Assembly (NCBI GenBank): GCA_950295325.1 | Contig: OX485806.1 | Location: 25,794,001-25,854,000 of the forward strand | Length of the DNA: 60,000 nt | Source: Polytrichum commune | Lineage: Eukaryota > Streptophyta > Polytrichopsida > Polytrichales > Polytrichaceae | Direction of reading: 5' to 3' | Shown here: positions 34,994 through 45,310 of the stretch, piece by piece | Numbering within the stretch: the stretch's first letter is position 1 | Layout of the letters: each line of letters begins with the position of its first letter | Notes under the pieces: model-generated | Databases searched by the model: none | Told to the model about the DNA's origin: nothing | The model's input: only the letters and a program-made list of their open reading frames with translations | Translations under genes and position numbers: made by a program

Positions 34994-36967
34994 ATGGCAG
35001 CATCGGCAGCAGAGGATGTGGTCGAAGCAGAATTGGAGCAACCATCGCCAGCTTTGAAATTGAACAGACGTCTTCTTAAAAAGAAGAAACAGCTATGCCT
35101 TAAAGGAAAAGGAAACAAGGGAGACTACTTCGATGTGTACGGGGTAGAAGCCAAAGCAGAAGCAATATTACAACCCCCAGCCCCGAATTCAAGGTTAACA
35201 TTTAAGGACTTACAAGGGTTAGTGAGATGGGTGCTTGCAGATGGGGAGAGCCCCAAGTGGGTGTTCATCAAGAACAAACCTCTCGTTGGCAAAGTTGTCA
35301 TGCTTCATTTACCTGGAATTGATGCTGCTCTTTATACGACTCACAGCAATCTTTTCAAGGGTATGACTGAGTGTTTAGGGTTCCCAAGGGCAACTGTTGG
35401 GGTTAACCCCATGGCAACATCATCACAGACCATTGAAGCCATCTTCAGTTGTGCAAAAATTAGAACACAGAAGAATCAAGTGAAGGCTTCTCCAGTAGTT
35501 TTGAATGGCGGAGAGCCACGTGATGTTGATAGCTCTTCGGAGAGTGATGGAGAAGAGGAGGCAGTTGATGAGACATGTTTGAGGTTTCCTGATGGTGGGG
35601 TTAAGAGAAGGAGGTTGGAGAGTGGGGGGGATGATGTTCCGGGACGCGGTTCGCATAATCTTAGGTCACAGCAGGCATTTCCTGCATCTTATTATACGTT
35701 GACTGCGCGGCAGATGTATGAGAATGGGTACCCGAAAGTGGACACAGATGTTGATGTTTTGGCATGCGAATTGCCAGGGTTTGTGAAAACTCGGCCGTTT
35801 GGAGGAGGCGGAGGAGATACGCAGACGAAACCGTTGGAGATGGTAGCTGTGGACTGTGAGATGTGTTACACATGTGAGGGTTTGGAGCTTACGAGAGTTT
35901 CGATTGTGGATGCGCAAGGGAAAGCTGTTTTGGACAGATTAGTGAAACCGACGAATCCAATTGTGAATTATAACACTCAGTACAGTGGAATTACTGCGGC
36001 GATGATGAAGGATGTCACCACGACGTTGGCGGAGGTCCAGGAAGAGATTTTGGGGTTGATTAGTGCGGAGACGATATTGGTTGGACATTCTGTGGAGAAT
36101 GATTTGATCGCACTTAAGCTTTTGCATCCACTTGTGATTGACACGGCTTTGTTGTACCATCACCCAACGAGGGGACCTATGTGCAAGCCTGCGCTTCGAA
36201 TGCTGTCTGCAAGGTTCCTGAGGAGGAAGATTCAAGGGAACCATATGTCGGGCCACGACAGCGTTGAAGATGCAAAGGCGGCCATGGATCTTGCGTGGTT
36301 GAAAATACGGAACGGTCCAGGATTTGGAAAGAGGATGAAGCCGAATTGTGAGAGTTTGATTGAGGTGTTGGGTAGGCATAATCGCCGGAGCACACTAATT
36401 GATAGGAGGTCTATGCTACATCAATACGCAGTCGGGTCATGTAATGCTATTGTCGCGGCATCCGATGACGAAGTGTTTGCAAAAGCAATGAAGGAGGTCA
36501 AGAAGGAGGCCGTCGATTTTGTGTGGGCTCAATTCACGGAGTTGAATACGTACTACGAGGATCTCGCACGAGGCGTGGACGATTGGTCTACACGCATGGC
36601 GGAAATGGCCGCTTTAATGACATGTAATGAATTTAGTAAGTCATGGAATCTCTCTAGTGATGCTTCTTCAACCCAGGATCTGGAGTCTACTTCAAAACCT
36701 CCGTTGCCTGCGCAATTACAGACTATTTTGGCTTGTTTAAACGATCGGGTGACGAAAATTCATAGTGCACTACCACCAAATAGTTTACTCATAGTAGTAA
36801 CTGGCCATGGGGACGCTGCCAGCGTTCGGCGGATTCAGGAACTTAAATGGAAAAGAATACAAAATAAGGAAGCTGGGGCAGAAAAATGGAGTGAAAGCAA
36901 TGAGGCTGTGTTGGAAGAACTTGGTGCTCGTGCCCAGACGACGGTTTCCTTCACATGCATCAAGTAG
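34994..36967 (+). CDS. SDN5/REXO5-like DEDDh 3'-5' RNA exonuclease
   Basis: An uninterrupted frame of 657 aa. The start is the first in-frame ATG (context GACACTATGGCA); the frame upstream lacks an ATG. Residues about 285-440 form a DEDDh exonuclease domain with Asp287 and Glu289 (VAVDCEMCY), Asp370 (GHSVENDLIALKLL), His421 and Asp426 (HDSVEDAKAAM). All five catalytic residues are present. The N-terminal part contains LVRWVLADGESPKWVFIKNK and PLVGKVVMLHLPGID, typical of the REXO5/SDN5 group and separating it from short SDN1-4. This family trims the 3' ends of structured small RNAs; animal REXO5 matures snoRNA and rRNA in the nucleolus. The basic N-terminus (RRLLKKKKQLCLKGKG) could be a nuclear signal. 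The lack of introns is notable beside 6-12-exon neighbours. It appears functional. Confidence 0.9.
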   Translation: MAASAAEDVVEAELEQPSPALKLNRRLLKKKKQLCLKGKGNKGDYFDVYGVEAKAEAILQPPAPNSRLTFKDLQGLVRWVLADGESPKWVFIKNKPLVGKVVMLHLPGIDAALYTTHSNLFKGMTECLGFPRATVGVNPMATSSQTIEAIFSCAKIRTQKNQVKASPVVLNGGEPRDVDSSSESDGEEEAVDETCLRFPDGGVKRRRLESGGDDVPGRGSHNLRSQQAFPASYYTLTARQMYENGYPKVDTDVDVLACELPGFVKTRPFGGGGGDTQTKPLEMVAVDCEMCYTCEGLELTRVSIVDAQGKAVLDRLVKPTNPIVNYNTQYSGITAAMMKDVTTTLAEVQEEILGLISAETILVGHSVENDLIALKLLHPLVIDTALLYHHPTRGPMCKPALRMLSARFLRRKIQGNHMSGHDSVEDAKAAMDLAWLKIRNGPGFGKRMKPNCESLIEVLGRHNRRSTLIDRRSMLHQYAVGSCNAIVAASDDEVFAKAMKEVKKEAVDFVWAQFTELNTYYEDLARGVDDWSTRMAEMAALMTCNEFSKSWNLSSDASSTQDLESTSKPPLPAQLQTILACLNDRVTKIHSALPPNSLLIVVTGHGDAASVRRIQELKWKRIQNKEAGAEKWSESNEAVLEELGARAQTTVSFTCIK

Positions 36968-37161
36968 TTTGTGCTATGGTGAATTTCTTTGCGATACCCT
37001 TGTCTGAAGCAAATGAATATCAGGCTTCATGTGGATACTCATGACAAGCTCGTGGTCAAATTAGGAGCTAAGTTTTGTTTAGGACATGCCATTTATTTTA
37101 TCTGGAAGATACTGAGGATGTCTTTGATCTGGATTAGCCGGAGAGGTGTCTGAAGACGCAA

Positions 37162-37830
37162 GGATTCGGACCAAGAAGGGATGGACAGAACACACAGATG
37201 TTGGAGAGCTTCAGCCTGGAATTGGGGGCCTCCACGTGTATCATAAGATTCTGCTGAATTTTCGAACAGAGAAGGGAGTTATTTCTCTATGAACAAGGAC
37301 TTGCCCAACTCTCTGGTCTAAATTATCAGTTAAGCATTTGATGATGGTTACAATACTGTGAAAATGTGAGTGGATGTTTTGGCCAAGGGGTGAAGCGGTC
37401 ATGGCTACCAGCAACATTTTGGTTGTGAGAACATAGCAACAATTTGCAATGGCTGTGGAGGCATTAGGTAGTCGCCAATGGGCAGACGTAGGTGATTTGG
37501 ACTAAGAAGGGATGGACAGGACACATGGATGTTGGAGACGTTTAGCCTGGAGTTGGGGGCGTCGACATGTATAATAAAATTTTCACTGATTTTGTGAACA
37601 GATAATAGAGTGTTTTCTCTAGGAAGGACTTCCCAAACTCTTCGGTTTAAATGTTTCAAGTAAGCTTTTGATGATAGCATACAATACTGTTAAATTGTGA
37701 GTTGATGTTTTGATCATGGGGTAAAGCATTCTGGTTTTGAAAACATAGTGACGATTCTTGGTGGCTGTGGAGGCACTACTAGTCACGAATGGGCTCACCT
37801 TTAGTTTCTTAATAGATATTTGATCATTAT
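37162..37830. repeat. Tandem duplication of about 330 bp downstream of the exonuclease gene
   Basis: Copy 1 begins near 37162 and copy 2 near 37492. Shared landmarks are AAGAAGGGATGGACAG, GATGTTGGAGA, CACTGAT-like GATTTT..GAACAGA, CAATACTGT, GTGAGT(G/T)GATGTTTTG, and GGCTGTGGAGGCA. It covers the probable 3' UTR/terminator side of the exonuclease gene. It contains no open frame of note. Confidence 0.7.
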
Positions 37831-38393
37831 ATAAATCACAGAACATATAGAATTATAGGAGGTCAATACCTAACACCAATTTTCAGGCTGATTGACCTCA
37901 AACTTAGATCTCAGTGAGTATACAAACAATTTGTCTAAGTTGATAACAACTCATCTGCACTGCCAGCTCCAGTAGGTCTGGCAGAGTACGAGGTTGATGG
38001 CAGAGCTTGAGGAAAATCCAATATCCAGCTGGTGGGCAATCCCAACGCATCCCATTCAAGGAGGATGAAGGATTCTTGAAGTAGTTTGGCTGTCTGTAAG
38101 TAGGTGCAATCTCAAAGTCTACCCTACCAGCCCAATTTGAGATTCAGTCTTCGGAAGATGTGTTTTTGTACTAGTACAACGTTCTCAACAAATCCAGGGC
38201 TATGGAGAGGAGAATACAAAGAAAGTCCTATCAGCGCCGACAGTCACCAACATGTTACATTGAGGGGCAAGGGTTTAGGGTGTAAAGAAAGGTTTAGGTG
38301 CATGGACAAAGGGTTTAGGATTTAGTGGATACGTAAAGCGTAAACCCTAACTCTAAATTCTCTGTCCATCTTTGGCTACTGTGTTGAAGACTT

Positions 38394-41300
38394 TTAACAT
38401 GTGGCACTGACGGTGCAGTTTAGAGGACCTGAATCTGCAGTCAAAGTTTGGGTGTATTGGGCAGGACGTGCGGTGAGGCTATATGCCTTTGAGTATACAG
38501 ATGAGGTTGAAGAATTGTCTCCAGAGCTTGTAAAGAAGGCACCATTATCAAACAAGTCGCCTGTTGACATCCAGTTCCAGGTTTGGTACCCACCATACGT
38601 GCTCCCTCCATCGTTAATGCGCTTTGTGACCTGCCAGAAATCAATTCATAAATTCTGTTGGAGTATGCATACCTATGTCTGTGTCATATTCATACAACTT
38701 TCTGGCGTCATCAGCCTTACCCTAAATCAGGCTCTGAACCTGGTGCATTGTTGTAAGAGTTTTTAGTGTCGATATTGTTCTTCACAGTGAAGGGTGAATT
38801 TGTCGTTAGGGTACAAGGAACATTGACTTAATGTTTATTAAAATTCATCATGTCCAGTATCTCACCTCGGGTGCACTTGATGCTACAAAATGGTTGCCTT
38901 CACTCAATATTGTTGGGTTTTCACTGCCGCCAATGGCATAAATTCCCCAGCCCGTAGGATAATAATTGTTCACAATCTGGAAATATCCTAAACGGCACCT
39001 GTAGAACAAGAAGGCAAACATAATAGATATGTAGGAATCAATTGTCATGGTTCTGACATCCATAAGGTATATGTGGTAGAGTGATTTACTTCCAACAATT
39101 CAATCATTAAGAGTTACATCATATTACTTTCTCAGTGCGGGTACATTACAGCAGTATCCATGTGTGGCAAGTGAAAAATAAAAGCTTATATTATGACACT
39201 CATCATTTCCCAAGTGCTTCTATTAACTGAGTCCCACATGCTTGCTTTCTAAGGGCTGCTGGTTTACATGCGGTCCCAAGTCCCACTCATGTTAACAAGT
39301 CCCAACATGGAGGCAGAGTTGTGAGTTTTGAGTCTCAATAGTCCATTAAAGTATGATTTGTATATAATCTTGATTTTTTTTTGCAAAAAATCTTGGGACT
39401 TATGTTGCGAGTTGGGTCGAGCAAAAAGCTAGATCCAACTCGAAACATAAGTCCCTCACCTCACCTCCAGAAAGTGTTGACATGTAGGCATCCATGTCAT
39501 ATGTGGGACTTAGGACTTGGGACTCATGTGAAGTGGTAAGTCCCAACTTTCATGCTCTCAACATTTGAGATTGTAGAGGTTGACCTCAAGTGACTGAGAC
39601 TTAGGACTTGGGACCCTATGTGAACCGGCCCTAAATAGGTTTGTCTACTCAATGTAATCTCCACGGTAACTTTAAAATGTTTCGAACTACACTGATTCAC
39701 TATAATTTTGGGGGCTTGTATGAATATCTTATTTGTTGTTGAAGTTAAGATTATCTGAGCTAGTAAATGATTATTTTGGTCCCCTCAATTATGCTGACTA
39801 TTATGTGTAGAATGGTAAACATAATTTGAGCATGTAGTGCAATCTCGTTTCAATGCATGTCTTTTTGGTGTCCATTCATAGATTCACAACCAACCATACA
39901 CCACTCAAATACAGGTGTCCATCTCAGATCAGAAACTGAATGAGGCACATCTACCTTAGTACAGATGTTAGGGAGTTTCAAGAATGTTGAGAGACTTAAC
40001 CCTGTTAGAATCCCATAATTCTACATTCTTAATGAGTACTTGCCAAGCAGACTCAAGATTTTCAAATGCAAAAAACAAATTTGAATCAGAGGTTGTTCTG
40101 GAAACCTTGGCATGCGCTGGGTAAGCCCTGCTCCAAATGTGTTAAAGGCAATTGTAACCTGCATGTCCTTGTCCATCAAATCATTTGCGTGTGCTCCAAG
40201 CAACATAACCTGCACAATCAATATCTGACTTAGTTCAATCCATCATTCTTGATATTACTAAAACTACTCCCTTCCAAAAATCAGAGAAAAATCAAAATAT
40301 GAAGAAATGAAAGGAGTTGTGAATGACATCAACAACCACAAGAGGTTTTAGTTAAATGATGGTCTGCAAATTAGTGAAGCAATTAAACGCAAGCAGCAGT
40401 GCATTGAGTAGTGCTGAAATTGGTGAGGGAACCTTATCATGATTTGCAAAGTAATTGTTCGAGATTGTGATAGAGGTGGAGCCAAGAATGGCATCAATCA
40501 AACCATCAGCCGCATTCGAAAGGTAACAATGGTCGATCCAAATGTTACTTGCTGCGTAGATGCTAATGGCATCTCCATCAGCTACCCCTCGGTCGCCAAC
40601 ATGCGTTACGGAGCTCATGACCCTTGCAGGGCCAGTGGAAATGATGTCGTGGATATGTACTCCTTCAATTATGATGTTGGTGACGTCCTGAATTGTAAGA
40701 CCAGCTCCTCCTGGAACCAAAAAGTGGCACATGTAGACAATATAAGAGTACCATATGCAATTTCGTGTTTCATCGGTATTTTTCTGTATCTTTCCAAGAA
40801 TTTCTACTTGATGTGCACATGGAAGAATTCACATGGAAATTCCATTCACATGATGCAGATGTACTTTGCAAGATTTCGAATGAGATTTGGTTTGACTTTG
40901 ATTGACTGTATTAAATATTGTACCTAATGTCACTTACTATTTGGAGTTACACAATGCTATGTATTATTTCATTTACTGTACTTTTTTTTTTTACCAAGAT
41001 AGAGGTTTATGTTCAAACTCCTAGTGAGTTGGCTAAAATGCAAGTTTGAGAGTACATCCATAAAGTCACCCAAGTTTTTTTATGGCTTAATTTAATGTGC
41101 TCAAAGGGTGGTGTTGACCTATAAAACTAACTTCCTAGCTTGTCACACTAAAATGGGTGCGCCAAACCAACCTTACATAGGCTGATCCAATAATTACAGA
41201 CCCTATCTTGAATCTCAAAAGTTTGGTATGGCAAGAGGAGAACCAAGAAGTTTCATCCAACTTTCAAAATTAAGCTCCGACACACAATGATGCAACAAGC

Positions 41301-43610
41301 TCTTATTAAAAAATTCTCTCAAAGATGGATCGAAACCCATGGTTCCATCCCTCTTTGAAGGACTTTACACATAACTCTATTACAAGTTGTTACCTTGAGA
41401 AGAAGAAAATCATTGACAGAAAAAATCATTGTATTAAATTAATCCTCTTCATGAGTTATTCCTTACAGAACAAGTGATCATTATGAAACTGTGCAATTTT
41501 TTCACCCACCTGAAATGTGCACATTCACTCCACGGCCATCGATGGTCTTGTAACTTGTCATGATCAACTCGTTCTTGAGGTAAATTGTCATGCTAGTGGC
41601 GAAGATGATCCATAGTGGCTCCTCTCGGGTGACACCGTAGCGCAAAGTGCCCGGTTGGGGGTTTGCAACATCATCGTCTGCACTGGAATTGACAGTGTAG
41701 ATTTGTCCGTTCTTGCCACCAACTGCACCGCTCCCAAAGCCGGTAGCACAATCAGCCAACGATTGGCGATGAGACTCCCAATCCTTGTCACATCGCCAAC
41801 AATCGTCCATGGGATTCCCGGTGCCGCAAGTTCCCCACACAGCACTCAGGAAGGAGACCGCAGACTCTGATGTGGAGTTTTGGCTGCAATTCCAACAACC
41901 AACTCGTTAAATTTCAGTTTCTATATTTCCCTGGGGTGGCAACCCTCCCTTTTAGAGCAGTTGCTTCTAAATCACTTCTAATACTTCTAATGGACCGATG
42001 ATTTGTTTCTTTTCACAAAAGAGGAGAAACATGCTTGGAAAGTGAGCATTGAGAGGAATCCATCATATGATTTGTGTTTGAAATAGACGAGGTTTTTATT
42101 TTCAAATGTCAGTTTTAAAACCAATTAGGAATTCTTTTTTCTAAAACAGGGGTCATGATCCATACCCCTAGGATTTGGAACAATTATTTCTGATATTGGT
42201 TTTAAAAACATCAACATTGGAAAGTGCAAACCTTTCCTAATTCAGACACAAAATGGATTCGAATCAAGGAATTCCTCTCAATGCCTTCTTTCTTTCTGAG
42301 CACATTGCTCTTTTTAATGAAACAACAAAACATCATCGCATTAGAAGCACTTGAAGAAGCCATTTCAGAAAGAGGAGTTGCTTTAAGCAGTACTCGATTG
42401 CCATCCAGGAGATGAGAAGAAGCAAGGAGCAGGAGCCAATTGATCCGAGTTGCAAATCAATCCATCATAACATTCTTTCAAAATCATCATCTTCACCCTT
42501 GACACTTTTCCGTTTCGGTATAGAGTAAGCATGCCTCCCCTTTTCTGTAAACACAAAAAAGAAAAAGAAAGAGAAAAACGACTCTGATGCTGCCACTGAT
42601 GTGAAAATTATGGTGTTGCATCATCTTCAAGTCGGTCTAAGTCTGTATACAATCCCAAAATGGGCATTGCGAATTAGACCACCCCCCACCACGACTATTC
42701 CTCCTTTCAAAGGTGAATACTTTGAACGGGCGTGGACAAGCTGACTGGCACCTATCTTTCCCAAGGGCGGGCTCTTGGGTTCCTACATGGTTGGTTGAAA
42801 ATAACCAGTTCACTAGCTAGGATACCCCCACTATGATTGGATGAATTATAGGTGGGTACATTGGAAATTGAGTGCTATGAAGGTCACCCACCTGAGTATT
42901 ATTGCAGCCTTAGGCTGCTTAACCTTGGAGTTTTTATGGGATCTACGTTCAGACCTTTGGTTTAAGCTACCCTTTCTCCAGTCCTATTAACTTCCCTCTC
43001 CAATGTTCAATTTCTCCTCCAAATGAGGAGATTATATATCCCATAGGAACTGAAGGCAAAGTAGGAAGTGCCATCTTCAATTATGAAAATACGGATCTAC
43101 ATAGGTCCCTAATCAAAACAAGTTCATTCTAGGACGAGTTTGAATAGATTTGGCATCCCCCTAGATAGATAGATAGATAGATAGAAACTCCGGACCGTTT
43201 GTAAGGTTGGCGTGAATAAAGTGTATGTTCGTAATGTTAATGGCCCAATGTCCAAATATCCCCTACATAGAGAGCGAGTTTGTGCAATTGATGGCTGAAC
43301 AAATTACGTTAAGTTATATATGTAAGTATAGGTATTCTCACCCCGGTTGCACAATCTCGCCATCTGCACCTTCGGTGACCACATACAGATTCTCCCACGT
43401 GGCATTGATTGTCCCAGCTGAAGGACTTGGAGACGGAGCTGAATCGGTTGCCGTAGGTTCAGTAAAGGCTTGAGGTTTCGACTTAGCCGTTGGACGCGTG
43501 TGGAATAGGCGACCAGCTGCGTCCACTGGGTGGATTAGTTGTTTTGCAAAAATCACCACGAAGTAAGCCATGAGTATGCGATCCAGCATCGTTGATCCTC
43601 CACCAGCCAT
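38394..43610 (-). CDS. Pectate lyase, polysaccharide lyase family 1
   Basis: A secreted enzyme that cleaves de-esterified pectin by beta-elimination in the cell wall, calcium-dependent. Six exons (43342-43610, 41510-41883, 40433-40710, 40106-40209, 38866-38998, 38394-38630) have GT/AG borders and agreeing phases, giving 464 aa. A hydrophobic signal lies near residues 10-25 ([15 protein letters not shown]). Then come [38 protein letters not shown] and [11 protein letters not shown]. The calcium-site region is [20 protein letters not shown] (259-278) with DGLIDA at 283-288, and the catalytic-type Arg339 lies in QRMPRCR. The family usually has NHFGEGL before QRMPR; here it is NTFGAGL, an odd double change. 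The tail ends in LNC..SATC. Introns carry a Harbinger-type MITE and a dispersed repeat. Complete and probably active. Confidence 0.93.
39253..39631. mobile_element. 379-bp Harbinger-type MITE in a pectate lyase intron
   Basis: Ends are GGGCTGCTGGTTTACATG and CTATGTGAACCGGCCC, flanked by TAA on both sides (39250-39252, 39632-39634). Subterminal arms GGTCCCAAGTCCCA and GGACTTGGGACC pair, and long inner arms around the centre include CAAAAAATCTTGGGACTTAT. The right terminus GAACCGGCCC is shared with the 6-kb Harbinger element at 26.5-32.5 kb. It lies between exons 4 and 5. Confidence 0.8.
40978..41075 (-). mobile_element. Possible SINE 3' part
   Basis: Read on the minus strand, GGAGTTTGAACATAAACC (B-box-like) is followed by CTCTATCTTGGTAAAAAAAA, ending in an A tail of about 13. 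It lies beside dispersed repeat D copy 3 in the pectate lyase intron between exons 2 and 3. No target duplication was seen. Confidence 0.35.
41080..41395 (+). repeat. Dispersed repeat family D, copy 3
   Basis: It matches copies at 590-985 and 19650-19990: TTAATTTAATGTGCTCAAAG, GTGGTGTTGACCTATAAAAC, CTTCCTAGCTTGTCACACTA, CTTACATAGGC, GTTTCATCCAACTTTC, CCCATGGTTCC. It lies within the pectate lyase intron between exons 2 and 3. Confidence 0.6.
41884..43341 (-). other. First intron of the pectate lyase gene
   Basis: This 1.46-kb intron has a GTGAGA donor and a TTGCAG acceptor. It contains an (AGAT)5 microsatellite at about 43163-43184 and no other recognisable element. Confidence 0.6.
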
Positions 43611-44063
43611 CTGCGGTAAAAAAAAATTCCATATGTATTACCATACCAGAGGGGGCAGCGATCTGTATTTAGCATAATTTGGCAGGGGACAGCTTCTTTA
43701 AGAAACTGTATGATTTTATTTTACTCTTAAAATACTGATTTGAAGTTGCTTTTGTCATATCATTTGTACGACCACAGATTCTGGGAAATTTTAGACTGAC
43801 TTTCTCACAAGTGAAATGTAAATACCTACTATGGGAATCGATGGGAATCCCTGCTTTAAATAAAACTGCTTCTACTAATGAATTCCTTAAAACATTGATA
43901 TATGAAGGTGTAAGGCTTTTCTAATATAGACACAAACGGTAATAATCAATCAATGGATTCCCAATTTCATTGCTTTCTTCAGTTCCAAACAGGTTGCTCC
44001 TGTTTGCGCTGTAATTTCACATCATCAATTCATTAGAAGCGACTTCTCAGAAACAGCTGCTCT

Positions 44064-44244
44064 GAAAGGGAGAGTTGCCGAGGGGCGGTGTTTCGCGGCC
44101 GAGGGGCCCCGCCTCCCCTCTTGATGGGCGCGTTTTTCCTTTGGTTTCAATTCATTTGGCGTTGGTCCGGTTGGCCTTCTGTCTCAAAAAAAAAAGAAAA
44201 AAGAAAAAAGAAAGAAAAAAGAAAGAAAGAAAGGGAGAGTTGCC
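44064..44244 (+). mobile_element. SINE-like retroposon with a 16-bp target-site duplication
   Basis: GAAAGGGAGAGTTGCC occurs at 44064-44079 and again at 44229-44244. Between them is a 149-bp insert that starts GAGGGGCGGTG, carries CATTTGGCGTTGGTCCGG and GGCCTTCTGTCTC, and ends in an A-rich AAAAAGAAAAAAG tail. This is the mark of target-primed reverse transcription by a LINE partner. A second copy lies at 58398-58515 on the minus strand. No A/B boxes are clear, so the copy may be 5'-truncated or of non-tRNA origin. Confidence 0.8.
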
Positions 44245-45090
44245 ACCCCGGGAAAGAGAAAAATGATTCTTATTACACCATTAACGAGCACATGACCAAA
44301 TTTGTAAGCCCCAGACAACTTAAAAGGCTGTGGGGAGAAATGTTAATATGTAGTCTGAAAATAAGACGAATTCCACCTATCTGCACACAATCTTGAGAAA
44401 CGCCAGATACAATCAACAAAATCATCATCCCTAACATCAGCTATTATAGTGAATTTAGGGGGATGAAATTGTTCATAGGCCACCTGCAACCTCAGATCCC
44501 TGAAACTTGGAGAAGTGCTCACAATTTTACTTGGAAAGAGAAAGTTTGGGAAATAAAGTCACAGTACCCAGCGATTGCAAAAAGGATTGATTGCACTGCT
44601 AGATCTCCGACGTACTACTAAGAACACCTTGAATGAGTGACAGAGTGATGAAGCGATTGTCGTGTTTCTGCAGAATCAACGGGATCCTGGCTAATTGACT
44701 CAAGCTACGGCCCGCATAGTCGATTTGGAACTCTTGGATAGAATCCTGGCGACCTGATCGTCGTCAAGTCAATTTCACTCTATCTACGGTGCTTCGAAAT
44801 CAAACCAGACTGCTCATGTGAAACGAGAAGTGTGATCAAACAGTGTGCTGACTTCTGTCTACAACCTCTGATCGGGCAATTATCCAATGCGCCACAAAGT
44901 ACGATTGGACCACCTGCCACTCTGATTCAGACTTCGAATTTAAAGCTCAATTGCCGATCGCTTACTGATTTGACCAAATATGTCGGAGACAAATGTGGGA
45001 GGAAGTCTGAAACTAGAACTTGAACAAACGAGATCACAAATACTCCACCGGAAGTCTGTGGGCATTTGTATGTTGTCGAATGTATGTGCA
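44245..45090. other. Promoter-side flank of the pectate lyase gene
   Basis: No protein-like frame is visible. Base composition is closer to even than in the surrounding AT-rich DNA. It may contain distal promoter sequence of the minus-strand pectate lyase gene (ATG at 43610), but no motif is decisive. Confidence 0.35.
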
Positions 45091-45099
45091 CCTGCATCA

Positions 45100-45310
45100 G
45101 CTCCGGCCGTCACGAGCCCGTCACGAGCCCGTCACGAATCGTGACTCACGACGACCAGAGTTCCGCGAAGTCCGTCGGACCCACGTTGGTGTGATTTCCG
45201 GCGGGACCCACCTCCGCCGTCCGATCCTCCCTCGCCAAACGATCGTGAACCGTTGGATTGGTAGTTGGTTGGTGTCTAGGCTTATATAGACGTGGGTTGC
45301 AACAAAAGAG
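45100..45310 (+). promoter_or_regulatory. GC-rich island with repeated TCACGAGCCCG and a TATA box
   Basis: GTCACGAGCCC is repeated in tandem (45109-45141), followed by CGTCACGAATCGTGACTCAC, GC-rich sequence, and CTTATATAGAC at 45281-45291, a good plant TATA box. The island stands out from AT-rich flanks. No open frame of note follows within 1 kb. It could be the promoter of a non-coding transcript, the start of an LTR, or a decayed gene. Confidence 0.4.

Noticed and set aside
34591-35118. 175-codon minus-strand frame over the exonuclease 5' end
   Set aside because: Low-complexity antisense of the basic N-terminus and the telo-box run, with no motif.
35939-36379. 146-codon minus-strand frame inside the exonuclease gene
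   Set aside because: It mirrors a conserved DEDDh coding region; the plus frame carries all catalytic motifs.
44075-44266. Lys-rich frame at the SINE
   Set aside because: It is the A-rich tail of the retroposon, not a protein gene.
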